Below, piece after piece: positions 1-8,197 of a stretch of 32,801 bases of DNA. Under the pieces are notes generated by a model. That model was not told the DNA's origin, did not search any database, and worked only from the letters and a program-made list of their open reading frames with translations. This DNA comes from Ruminococcaceae bacterium UBA7217. GTDB taxonomy: Bacteria; Bacillota; Clostridia; Oscillospirales; Acutalibacteraceae. Numbering within the stretch: position 1 is the stretch's first letter; every line of letters begins with the position of its first letter. Both the position numbers and the translations under genes were made by a program. The stretch covers positions 701 through 33,501 of the forward strand of contig DKTZ01000038.1 of assembly GCA_002490425.1 (NCBI GenBank), read 5' to 3'.

Positions 1-290
1 AGCTTTCCGGCGGCGAGCAGCAGCGTGTTTCAATAGCAAGAGCACTCGCTAAAAATCCCAAGCTTTTGCTTTGTGACGAGCCTACGGGAGCCCTTGACTA
101 TATAACAGGTAAGTCAATATTAAAGCTATTGCAGGACACCTGCCGTGAAAAGGGAATGACGGTTATTGTTATTACGCACAACACGGCGATTACTCCAATG
201 GCAGATAAGATTATTCAGATTAAAAACGGTCAGGTTGACAGAATACTTATAAATGCAGAACCGAAGCCCGTTGAACAGATTGAATGGTAA
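1..290 (+). CDS. ABC transporter ATP-binding protein (3' end only)
   Basis: This is the C-terminal part of an ABC ATPase; the gene begins before the window. The open frame runs from base 3 with no start. It opens directly on the ABC signature LSGGEQQR, followed by Walker B (LLLCDEPTGALD) and the H-loop (VITHN), the usual order for the MacB/LolD-type ATPases that partner FtsX-like permeases. Some 40 residues follow the H-loop, ending in IKNGQV and a short tail. It stops 12 bp before the permease gene, so the two are almost certainly one transporter operon. The substrate cannot be read from the sequence. An internal ATG at 66 is not the real start, because the signature motif lies upstream of it. 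Confidence 0.93.
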   Translation, partial: LSGGEQQRVSIARALAKNPKLLLCDEPTGALDYITGKSILKLLQDTCREKGMTVIVITHNTAITPMADKIIQIKNGQVDRILINAEPKPVEQIEW

Positions 291-302
291 AGGAAATATA
301 AA

Positions 303-3300
303 ATGACTAAATCACTTCGCAAGGATTTCTTTACGGAAATAAAAAAGAGCAGCAGCCGTTTTATTTCCATTATGCTGATTGTGGCTTTGGGCGTTGCGTT
401 TTTTGCAGGACTTCGTTCTTCAAACCCTGCAATGAAGGCATCGGCAGACGCACAGTACGATAAAGAAAATTTAATGGATATCCGTGTGGTAGGTACTTTA
501 GGACTTACCGAAACGGATTTAAGCAAAATTCGTGAAATCGACGGCGTAAAAGAGGCAGAAGGCTCGTTTACTACCGATTTCATCTGTCATGTAAACTCAA
601 AAGAGGTTGTAACAAAGGTAATATCAATGCCTGAAAGCATAAATGATATCAGGTGTACCGAAGGGCGTTTCCCGGAAAAGTACAACGAATGTCTCGCAAG
701 CCGTGAATTCCTTGAGGAATCGGGTCTTAAAGTCGGCGATTATATGACGCTTAAAACGGGCACGGACGAATCTTTGTTTGATACTCTTGCCGCTGAAACC
801 TACACAATTGTCGGCGTTTGTGCGTCGTCATATTTCCTTAACGGTAATATGGGAACGGCAACTGTCGGCGACGGTGTTGTTGACGGCTACGTTGTAATCC
901 CAAAGGAGTCTTTTGCAACAACGGTTTACACCTCAATTTACTTAACGGTAAACGGCGCTTCCGAGCTTAATTGCTTCGGAAAGGACTATGACGCTTTAAT
1001 TGAAGATATTACAGAAAAGATTAACGGAATTTCGGGCGACAGATGTGATGTCCGTTACAGTGAAGTTCGCTCGCAGACAACCGAACTGCTCACAAAAGCA
1101 AGTCAGGAATATAATGCCAAAAAAGCAATAGCCGAGGGCGAGCTTGAAAAAGCTTATCAGGAGCTTCTTGACAGCGAAGAGGTTCTCACTGAAAGCAAAA
1201 GGATGTTCGAAGAAAAGAAGAAATTGCTTGAGGAGTCCGAAACCGAAATACCCTTGGCAAAACAAAAAATAGCCGAGGCAAGGCAATCTGTTGAAAATCT
1301 CAGAAAGCTTCGTTCGGCATCTGCCGTCAGTGCTGAAGAAGCGGAAAAAAATGCACGTCCTTATTACGAAGAATGGAAACGACTTGCACAAAGCGGAACG
1401 GCAACTGAGGAACAGATAAAAGAGGCAAAGCAAAGATATGAAACTTTGATAGCGGTGGCGGAACTCTCAAAAGCTCAGGTCGAAGAATACACTAAGAAAA
1501 TAGATGAAGCAACAAAAGAGATTGAAGACGGCGAAAGGCTGATAGCTGAGGTTGAGCCATCACTTGCCAACAAGGATCAGCTTTTGGCAGATACCGAAAA
1601 ACAGCTCAATGATGCTGAAATTCAGCTTCAAAGAGGTAAAGAGCAGTACGAGATAGCCAGAAACGATATGGTCAGCGAGTTTGCCGACGCAGAGGTTGAG
1701 CTTCAAAATACTCGGAACCGTCTTAACAATATGGAAGAGCCCGAATGGTATGTGCTTGACCGCTCATCAATTGAGTCATACGCCAGTTTTTTAACAGACT
1801 CACAGAGCATCGGCGCATTGGGTACTGTTTTTCCTCTTATTTTCTTCCTTGTTGCGGCGCTTGTTTGCCTTACAACAATGACAAGAATGGTAGAGGAGCA
1901 GAGAACTCAAATCGGTACTTTGAAGGCGCTCGGCTACAGTAAGGCGTCAATTGTATCAAAATATATTATGTATGCATTCCTTGCAAGTGCAGTAGGGTGC
2001 GTAATCGGTGTGGCGCTGGGCGAATTTTCAATTCCTTATGTAATAGTAAGAGCGTACAGAATGGCTTATTACAACCTTAATTACACGGTAGTTAAGCTTA
2101 ATATTTATTATGCTCTTACGGCGTCCCTGTTGGCAATTCTTTGCACTTGCCTTGCGGCTTTGGCGTCCTGCTACAAAGAACTCAGAAGTCCTGCGGCAGA
2201 GCTTATGCGTCCAAAAGCTCCGAAAGTCGGAAAACGCATACTTATTGAGCGTATGAAATTTATTTGGAACAGGCTTGACTTTGCACAGAAAGCAGCATGC
2301 CGTAACCTGTTCAGATATAAACGCCGTTTCTTTATGACGCTTTTCGGTGTAGGCGGCTGTATGGCTTTGCTTTTGGTAGGCTTCGGTATTAACGATTCGG
2401 TTTCGTCTATGGCGAAAAATCAGTACGGTAACATTTTCAAATATGACGCACTGGTGTCAGTTGACGGCACGCTTACAAGAGCGGGCAGAAGAGCAATGGT
2501 TTCCGATGTGCAGGATATCACCGCTGTAACCGATTTTACTCAGGCACACCGTTCAATCATATATTCCGCAAACAATTCAAAAGAAGTAAAAGATTTAAAA
2601 TATGCTTATTTGGTAGTTCCGAGTGATACTGAAAATTTTGAAAGCTTTGTCGCAATTCAGCCGAGACGCGGGGGAAACGGTAAGCTTAAAAACTTCATAA
2701 ATCTTGTTAAAGGTCAGGAAACAAAGGCAGGGGACGACGGCCTAGCTCTCGGCGACGAGGGAGTAATTATTACCGAAAAATATGCAGATCTGCTGAACGT
2801 TTCTGTAGGCGACTCAATATTTATCCGTCAGAGCGAGTCAGATTCACTCCCCAAAGAGGTTACGGTCAGCGGAATTACGGAAAACTATATGTTCAACTAT
2901 GTTTATATGAGCCGTTCTCTTTACAGCTATTTTTATAATACAGAGCCGGATTTAAATGTTCTTATGATGAAGTTTGACCCGAATGCAGACACGGCTGCGA
3001 CTGTTGACAGCTTGCTCAAAATCAACGGAATTACTGCTGCAACACTTAACGATGAAGTGCTGAAGGATGTAAACGATATGACGGGCAGACTCATTTATAT
3101 AGTCATTATGATGATTGTTGCGGCGGCACTTTTGGCGTTTGTTGTTATATACAACCTTAATAATATCAATATAGGCGAGCGCAGACGTGAGCTTGCTACT
3201 ATTAAGCTTCTCGGTTTCTATGACGGAGAAGTAGCAAAATATGTTTACAGAGAAAACATTGTGCTGACGGTACTGGGCACCCTTCTCGGCATAATTCTCG

Positions 3301-3491
3301 GTATTATTCTTCACAGATTTGTTATGAATACCGTTGAAACAGACGTTTATATGTTCGGCAGAAGTCTTAAGCTCTTAAGCGTTGTAATTTCTGCGGTGCT
3401 CACGGTTGTATTCTCAATGCTTGTCAACATAATTATGTACTACAAGCTTAAGAAGATTGATATGGTTGAGTCATTAAAGAGCGTTGAATAA
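303..3491 (+). CDS. ABC transporter permease, FtsX-like, with large coiled-coil domain
   Basis: A 1062-residue membrane subunit of the ABC transporter whose ATPase gene ends just upstream. One N-terminal helix lies at about residues 18-38, then a large extracytoplasmic region with a long Glu/Lys/Ala/Gln-rich coiled coil at about 260-480. A first FtsX core with three helices lies at about 505-630 and contains EEQRTQIGTLKALGYS, the typical FtsX coupling region. Another helix lies near 676-698, followed by a second external domain, and a second FtsX core at about 925-1055 contains ERRRELATIKLLGF. This two-core layout with a coiled coil is common in Clostridia permeases annotated only as FtsX-like. 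The family acts on lipids, peptides or envelope processes; the substrate here is unknown. Its stop lies 16 bp before the cyclophilin ATG, so read-through into that operon is possible. Confidence 0.92.
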   Translation: MTKSLRKDFFTEIKKSSSRFISIMLIVALGVAFFAGLRSSNPAMKASADAQYDKENLMDIRVVGTLGLTETDLSKIREIDGVKEAEGSFTTDFICHVNSKEVVTKVISMPESINDIRCTEGRFPEKYNECLASREFLEESGLKVGDYMTLKTGTDESLFDTLAAETYTIVGVCASSYFLNGNMGTATVGDGVVDGYVVIPKESFATTVYTSIYLTVNGASELNCFGKDYDALIEDITEKINGISGDRCDVRYSEVRSQTTELLTKASQEYNAKKAIAEGELEKAYQELLDSEEVLTESKRMFEEKKKLLEESETEIPLAKQKIAEARQSVENLRKLRSASAVSAEEAEKNARPYYEEWKRLAQSGTATEEQIKEAKQRYETLIAVAELSKAQVEEYTKKIDEATKEIEDGERLIAEVEPSLANKDQLLADTEKQLNDAEIQLQRGKEQYEIARNDMVSEFADAEVELQNTRNRLNNMEEPEWYVLDRSSIESYASFLTDSQSIGALGTVFPLIFFLVAALVCLTTMTRMVEEQRTQIGTLKALGYSKASIVSKYIMYAFLASAVGCVIGVALGEFSIPYVIVRAYRMAYYNLNYTVVKLNIYYALTASLLAILCTCLAALASCYKELRSPAAELMRPKAPKVGKRILIERMKFIWNRLDFAQKAACRNLFRYKRRFFMTLFGVGGCMALLLVGFGINDSVSSMAKNQYGNIFKYDALVSVDGTLTRAGRRAMVSDVQDITAVTDFTQAHRSIIYSANNSKEVKDLKYAYLVVPSDTENFESFVAIQPRRGGNGKLKNFINLVKGQETKAGDDGLALGDEGVIITEKYADLLNVSVGDSIFIRQSESDSLPKEVTVSGITENYMFNYVYMSRSLYSYFYNTEPDLNVLMMKFDPNADTAATVDSLLKINGITAATLNDEVLKDVNDMTGRLIYIVIMMIVAAALLAFVVIYNLNNINIGERRRELATIKLLGFYDGEVAKYVYRENIVLTVLGTLLGIILGIILHRFVMNTVETDVYMFGRSLKLLSVVISAVLTVVFSMLVNIIMYYKLKKIDMVESLKSVE

Positions 3492-3507
3492 TTCGGAGGT
3501 AAAATAT

Positions 3508-4107
3508 ATGTATCAGCTTGAAAAATGTGAGAAAGGCGACAAAATCGCAACAGTAAAAACAAATATGGGTGAGATTAAAATAAGACTTTTCCCGAAATAT
3601 GCTCCAAAGGCAGTGGAAAATTTTGTTACTCACGCACAGAACGGCTATTATGACGGACTTATTTTTCACAGAGTTATTGAAAACTTTATGATTCAGGGCG
3701 GCGACCCGAACGGTAACGGCACGGGCGGTGAGAGCATTTGGGGCGAGCCTTTTGAGGACGAATTTACACCCGAGCTTCACAATCTTCGCGGCGCCCTTTC
3801 AATGGCGAATGCAGGCCCGGGTACGAACGGCAGTCAGTTTTTCATTGTTCAGGCAAAAGAGGTTTCTGAGGATATGCTCGAACAGCTCCGAATGGCAAAT
3901 GAAAAATATTTCCCGACAGAGTGCATTGAGGCTTACGAAAAAATGGGCGGAACTCCGTGGCTTGATTATCACCACACTGTTTTCGGTCAGGTTTTTGAAG
4001 GAATGGAAACGGTTGACGCTATTGCGTGTGTTTCTGCCGATTACTTTACCAATAAGCCGAAAACAGACGTAACAATTGAATCAATCATAATTGAAGAAAA
4101 GGTATAA
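3508..4107 (+). CDS. Peptidyl-prolyl cis-trans isomerase, cyclophilin type
   Basis: A cyclophilin of 199 residues that isomerises X-Pro bonds and assists protein folding. The core motifs FHRVIENFMIQGGDP, GEPFEDE, SMANAGPGTNGSQFFI and HTVFGQV are all present. The catalytic Arg is the R of FHRV. No signal peptide or lipobox is present, so it should be cytoplasmic. An in-frame TTG at 3484 exists, but the ATG at 3508 has an RBS (CGGAGGT, 3494-3500) at proper spacing and is preferred. A family-atypical insertion of about 25 residues (around EVSEDMLEQLRMANEKYF) separates the QFFI strand from the HTVFGQV strand; such insertions occur in Clostridia homologues. Its stop is 2 bp before the deaminase ATG, so it belongs to the methylthioadenosine operon by position, although its role there is not obvious. 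Confidence 0.95.
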   Translation: MYQLEKCEKGDKIATVKTNMGEIKIRLFPKYAPKAVENFVTHAQNGYYDGLIFHRVIENFMIQGGDPNGNGTGGESIWGEPFEDEFTPELHNLRGALSMANAGPGTNGSQFFIVQAKEVSEDMLEQLRMANEKYFPTECIEAYEKMGGTPWLDYHHTVFGQVFEGMETVDAIACVSADYFTNKPKTDVTIESIIIEEKV

Positions 4108-4109
4108 CA

Positions 4110-5408
4110 ATGCTTTTTAAAAATATTACCGTACTTGATGAAAATTTTGATATACAAAAAAATATGTATGTAGGCACAAAGGAAGACAAAATTGCCTATA
4201 TCGGAAAAACAGAGCCGAAAGAAGATTTCGGCGATGTTTTTGACGGCACAAATAAGGTGCTTTTACCCGGGTTTGTAAATGCGCATACACACTCGCCTAT
4301 GACGCTTCTTCGAGGGTATGCCGAAAATCTGCCCCTTTCACGCTGGCTTAACGAAAAGGTATTTCCATTTGAGGACAGATTAAACTGCGACAGGGCGTAT
4401 TACGGCACAGCGCTCTCAATAGCCGAAATGCTTTCAAGCGGCACAACATCTTTTTCCGATATGTATTTCTTTCAGGACGGAGTTTTAAGGGCTGTAAAGG
4501 ATGCCCACGCAAAGACAAATTTCAGCCGTTCAATAGTGTCTTTTGATGATACTCCGTTTTTATCTGACGAGCGTGTTAAGGAAGCACTTGAGGCAGTTGA
4601 AAAATACCACAATACCGAAAACGGAAAAATTAAAATTGATATGTGCCTTCACGCCGAATACACAAATACTTATTCTATGATTAAACAATTCGGCGAATAC
4701 ACACGCGGCAAAGGGCTTGTAAATCACATTCATGTTTCGGAAACAAAATCCGAGCACGAGGAATGTAAGAAAAAATACGGCAAAACGCCTACAGAGCTTT
4801 TTTATGAGGCAGGCGTGCTCGATACTCCGACAGTGTTTGCCCACTGCGTTTGGATTGAGGACTGCGACAGGGAAATTCTTAAAGAAAAAGGCGCAACTGT
4901 TGCTCATTGCCCCGCAAGCAACTTAAAGCTCGGAAGCGGCGTGTGCGATATTTATTCTCTGCTTAAAATGGGCGTTAATCTTGCAATAGGCACGGATTCA
5001 GCCGCAAGCAATAACGGACTTGACTCTTTCCGAGAGATGTATTTGGCGGTGCTTTTGCCGAAAGGCGTAAACGGGCAGGCGGATATTGTTTCGCCTAAAG
5101 AGATAATTAAAGCGGCAACCTACGGAGGTGCTGCGGCTCAGTGCAGATTTGACACGGGGATTATAAAAGAGGGCTTTAAGGCGGATTTGTGCGTTATTGA
5201 CACTGACAAACCCAGTCTTTACCCCGATTTTGATATTCTCAATAATATTGTTTATTCAGCGGAAAAGTCAGATGTTGTGCTTACAATGGTTGACGGCGAG
5301 GTCCTTTATAATAACGGCGTATTTACCTCAATTGATATTGAAAGAATCGGCTTTGAGGTTAACAAAATAGTAAAAGAGGTTGTCAGTGAGGTTCAAAATG
5401 GCAATTAA
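4110..5408 (+). CDS. mtaD: 5-methylthioadenosine / S-adenosylhomocysteine deaminase
   Basis: An amidohydrolase-superfamily deaminase of 432 residues, predicted to convert methylthioadenosine (and/or SAH, adenosine) to the inosine form with release of ammonia. The metal and catalytic set follows the TM0936-type pattern: H59 and H61 (VNAHTH), H208 and E211 (HIHVSE), H245 (FAHCVW) and D296 (GTDSAASNN). SPMTLLRGYAENLPL after the first His pair is typical of the MTA/SAH deaminase group rather than guanine or cytosine deaminases. Neighbours decide the substrate: a nucleoside phosphorylase and mtnA follow with overlapping ends, which fits an MTA-to-methylthioinosine route. The gene ends inside the start of the phosphorylase gene (11-base overlap), implying translational coupling. 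SAH or adenosine as an additional substrate cannot be excluded. Confidence 0.9.
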   Translation: MLFKNITVLDENFDIQKNMYVGTKEDKIAYIGKTEPKEDFGDVFDGTNKVLLPGFVNAHTHSPMTLLRGYAENLPLSRWLNEKVFPFEDRLNCDRAYYGTALSIAEMLSSGTTSFSDMYFFQDGVLRAVKDAHAKTNFSRSIVSFDDTPFLSDERVKEALEAVEKYHNTENGKIKIDMCLHAEYTNTYSMIKQFGEYTRGKGLVNHIHVSETKSEHEECKKKYGKTPTELFYEAGVLDTPTVFAHCVWIEDCDREILKEKGATVAHCPASNLKLGSGVCDIYSLLKMGVNLAIGTDSAASNNGLDSFREMYLAVLLPKGVNGQADIVSPKEIIKAATYGGAAAQCRFDTGIIKEGFKADLCVIDTDKPSLYPDFDILNNIVYSAEKSDVVLTMVDGEVLYNNGVFTSIDIERIGFEVNKIVKEVVSEVQNGN

Positions 5409-6204
5409 AGCGGCGGAATTTATAAAAACAAAAATACAGGGCGATTATGAAATCGGAATTATCTGCGGCAGCGGCTTAGGCGGTCTTTGCGATACAGTCG
5501 AGAACCCGATTTACGTGAATTATGCCGATATTCCGAATTTTCCCGTATCAACAGCACCCGGTCACATCGGGCGCTTTGTGTTCGGCACACTTGCAGGAAA
5601 ACGTGTTGTTTGTATGCAGGGCAGGGTGCATTATTATGAGGGATACGCTCCCGAAAGCGTAATCATTCCTGTGCGTGTAATGAAACAATTGGGCGTTAGA
5701 ACGCTTATTGTTACAAATGCCGCAGGTGGAATAAACGAAAATTTTGATGTCGGTGATATTATGCTCATAACCGACCATATAAATTTTACGGGAGTAAACC
5801 CGCTTGTAGGCAAAAATGATGACCGATTCGGCGTGCGTTTTCCCGATATGTCTTATGCTTATTCTCCTGAAATGCGTGAGACTGCGCTGAAATGCGCTGA
5901 AAAAATGAAGCTTAATTTGCGTGAAGGCGTTTACCTCGGCTGTTCCGGTCCGTCCTATGAAACTCCTGCTGAGATAAGAGCATTCAGAACGCTCGGAGCA
6001 GATGCTGTCGGAATGTCAACTGTAATGGAGGTTATTGCGGCAAATCACTGTAAAATGGAGGTTCTCGGCTTTTCTCTTGTTGCAAATAAAGCGGCGGGAA
6101 TATCAAAAAATCGCCTAACCGAGCAGGAAGTAATAGACATAGGTAAAGAAAAAGCAAATGTTATGCAAAAACTTGTTTGTGCCGTTGTTGGTGAATTACA
6201 ATGA
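5398..6204 (+). CDS. punA: Purine nucleoside phosphorylase (trimeric type; likely methylthioinosine phosphorylase)
   Basis: A PNP/MTAP-family phosphorylase of 268 residues that cleaves a purine nucleoside with phosphate to a ribose-1-phosphate and free base. Motifs are the phosphate-binding GSGLGG (about residue 24), PGHIGRF with H56, GRVHYYEGY, VTNAAGG, CSGPSYETPAE and GMSTVMEVI. SLVANKAAGIS carries the Asn at the position that binds N7/O6 in 6-oxopurine-specific PNPs, where MTAPs have Asp; this favours inosine-type over adenosine-type substrates. Because it follows an MTA deaminase and precedes mtnA, I infer that it makes methylthioribose-1-phosphate plus hypoxanthine from methylthioinosine. 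The ATG at 5398 has GTGAGG just upstream; a longer frame from 5380 lacks an RBS. The stop overlaps the next start in an ATGA arrangement. Confidence 0.93.
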   Translation: MAIKAAEFIKTKIQGDYEIGIICGSGLGGLCDTVENPIYVNYADIPNFPVSTAPGHIGRFVFGTLAGKRVVCMQGRVHYYEGYAPESVIIPVRVMKQLGVRTLIVTNAAGGINENFDVGDIMLITDHINFTGVNPLVGKNDDRFGVRFPDMSYAYSPEMRETALKCAEKMKLNLREGVYLGCSGPSYETPAEIRAFRTLGADAVGMSTVMEVIAANHCKMEVLGFSLVANKAAGISKNRLTEQEVIDIGKEKANVMQKLVCAVVGELQ

Positions 6205-7238
6205 GTTTTTTAAACGGCGCTACTGTCGGATATGATACAGTAAATAACAAAGCGGTGTTTGTTGACCAAACGCTTTTTCCGTCAAAATACATAGAAGTTT
6301 TTACCGACGATTACGGCGAAATGTATAACGCTGTAAAAAGCCTTAAGGTCAGAGGTGCTCCTGCCATAGGTGTTTTTGCAGGTATTTGCATTGCGGTTTT
6401 AATGAATAAGTCCGAAACCGAGGACGGCACAAGCTTGCTGTCGGAACTCGAAAACTTGTGTTCGGATTTTGTAAAATGCAGACCTACGGCAGTTAATCTT
6501 AAATGGGCGCTCGAAAAAATGCTTTGTGAGGGTAAACGCTCAAAAGAAAATATAAGGGAAAATCTTAAAGCCTTGGCGCTTAAAATGATTGATGACGATA
6601 TTGCGGTTTGCCGAAAAATCGGCGAATACGGCGCCCCGCTTTTAAAGGATAAAAATGCGGTTTTGACTCATTGCAATGCAGGAAAGCTTGCCGCAGTTAA
6701 ATACGGCACGGCGTTAGCGCCTGTTTATGTTGCAAAGGAGCAGGGGCATAATATTAAAGTATTTGCAGATGAAACAAGACCTCTTTTGCAGGGCGCAAGG
6801 CTGACTGCCTTTGAACTTGAAAATGAAGGAATAGACACTACGTTGATTTGTGATAACACCGCCGCCACGGTAATGGCAAGCGGGAAAATCCAAGCAGTCC
6901 TTGTGGGCTGTGACAGGGTCGCAAGGAACGGCGACGCCGCCAACAAAATCGGCACGCTGGGCGTGGCAATTCTCGCAAAGCATTACGGCATACCGTTTTA
7001 TGTCTGTATGCCGTTTTCAACCTTTGATTTCACGATTTCGGACGGTTCAAAAATAGTTATCGAAGAAAGAAATCCCGATGAAATAACGGATTTTTGGTAT
7101 AAAGAGCGAATGGCGCCTAAAGGTGTTAAAGCATTAAATTATGCGTTTGATGTAACGCCTGCATCGCTTATTACTGCGTTTATCACGGAAAAGGGCGTAA
7201 TTCGCCCGTCTGAAATCGAAAAATATATTTTATTTTAA
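6201..7238 (+). CDS. mtnA: S-methyl-5-thioribose-1-phosphate isomerase
   Basis: MtnA, 345 residues, isomerises methylthioribose-1-phosphate to methylthioribulose-1-phosphate; it is related to eIF2B subunits. Diagnostic blocks are KVRGAPAIGVFAG, LTHCNAGKLA with the catalytic Cys at 158, DETRPLLQGARLTAFEL, and GCDRVARNGDAANKIGT with the catalytic Asp at 238 (C160 and D240 in Bacillus numbering). PFYVCMPFSTFD and the C-terminal NYAFDVTPASLITAFIT are also typical. The length matches the family. It starts at ATGA overlapping the phosphorylase stop. No mtnK, mtnB, mtnW/X or mtnD is present in the window, so the onward route of methylthioribulose-1-phosphate is not visible here. Confidence 0.96.
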   Translation: MSFLNGATVGYDTVNNKAVFVDQTLFPSKYIEVFTDDYGEMYNAVKSLKVRGAPAIGVFAGICIAVLMNKSETEDGTSLLSELENLCSDFVKCRPTAVNLKWALEKMLCEGKRSKENIRENLKALALKMIDDDIAVCRKIGEYGAPLLKDKNAVLTHCNAGKLAAVKYGTALAPVYVAKEQGHNIKVFADETRPLLQGARLTAFELENEGIDTTLICDNTAATVMASGKIQAVLVGCDRVARNGDAANKIGTLGVAILAKHYGIPFYVCMPFSTFDFTISDGSKIVIEERNPDEITDFWYKERMAPKGVKALNYAFDVTPASLITAFITEKGVIRPSEIEKYILF

Positions 7239-7260
7239 ATAGGTACGGAGAGGATACATT

Positions 7261-8187
7261 TTGATTTACAATAATGTGCTTGAAGCTATCGGAAAAACCC
7301 CGATGATAAGACTTAACAAGCTGACAGATGAAAACAGTGCTGAAATTCTTGTAAAATATGAGGGTGTGAATATCGGCGGAAGTATTAAAACGAGAGTTGC
7401 TTACAATATGCTCTTGCAGGCAGAAAAGCAGGGCAAGATAAATAAAGATTCAATAATTGTTGAGCCTACAAGCGGCAATCAGGGTATAGGCATTGCGCTT
7501 GTGGGTGCAGTTAAAGGGTATAAGGTAAAAATCATTATGCCTGATTCCGTAAGTGAAGAGAGAAGAAAACTTGTTGAGCAGTACGGCGCCGAAGTTGTTT
7601 TGATTCATGATGACGGAGATATCGGCAAGTGTATTGCAGGATGTTTGGATACGGCTCTTAAAATGGCAGAGGAAAATCCGAATGTTTATATCCCTCAGCA
7701 GTTTGAAAATCCTGACAATCCGCTTGTGCACAAATATCACACGGCGGTTGAAATATTGGAGCAGGTTGAAGGTCCTGTTCACGGTTTTTGCTCGGGTGTG
7801 GGCACAGGCGGCACGCTTTCGGGCATAGGCGAGGTATTAAAGCGTCAGTATCCGGATATAAAAATTTGGGCGGTAGAGCCTGAGCATGCGGCAATTCTTT
7901 CGGGCGGAAGCATCGGCACGCATCTTCAAATGGGAATAGGCGACGGTCTTATTCCTGAAAATCTAAATACTGAAATTTATGAGGATATATGCGTAATTTC
8001 CGATGAAGAGGCGCTTGAAACCTCAAGACGGCTTGCCCGTGAGGAGGGACTTCTCTGTGGAATTTCATCAGGCTCAAATGTCGCGGCGGCAATAAGACTT
8101 GCAAAGGTGCTCGGCAAGGGTAAAACCGTTGTTACCATTCTTCCCGATACAGGCGAGCGTTATTTCAGCACAGTGCTTTTTAAGTGA
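7261..8187 (+). CDS. cysK: Cysteine synthase-like PLP enzyme
   Basis: A fold-type II PLP enzyme of 308 residues in the cysteine synthase/cystathionine beta-synthase group. The Schiff-base Lys is K43 in NIGGSIKTR. The substrate loop is PTSGNQGIG (about 69-77), the phosphate-binding loop is GTGGTLSGIG (181-190), and SSGSN near residue 267 contacts the pyridine ring. Two positions differ from the classic CysK signature: SIKTR instead of SVKDR and SGNQG instead of SGNTG. Such variants occur among Clostridia paralogues, so activity as a bona fide O-acetylserine sulfhydrylase is likely but not certain. The start is TTG with a GGAGAGG site at 7247-7253; no ATG or GTG fits. Being in an MTA-salvage operon suggests sulfur recycling, for example assimilation of a released thiol; that is inference. 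Confidence 0.85.
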   Translation: MIYNNVLEAIGKTPMIRLNKLTDENSAEILVKYEGVNIGGSIKTRVAYNMLLQAEKQGKINKDSIIVEPTSGNQGIGIALVGAVKGYKVKIIMPDSVSEERRKLVEQYGAEVVLIHDDGDIGKCIAGCLDTALKMAEENPNVYIPQQFENPDNPLVHKYHTAVEILEQVEGPVHGFCSGVGTGGTLSGIGEVLKRQYPDIKIWAVEPEHAAILSGGSIGTHLQMGIGDGLIPENLNTEIYEDICVISDEEALETSRRLAREEGLLCGISSGSNVAAAIRLAKVLGKGKTVVTILPDTGERYFSTVLFK

Positions 8188-8197
8188 GGTTATCAAA

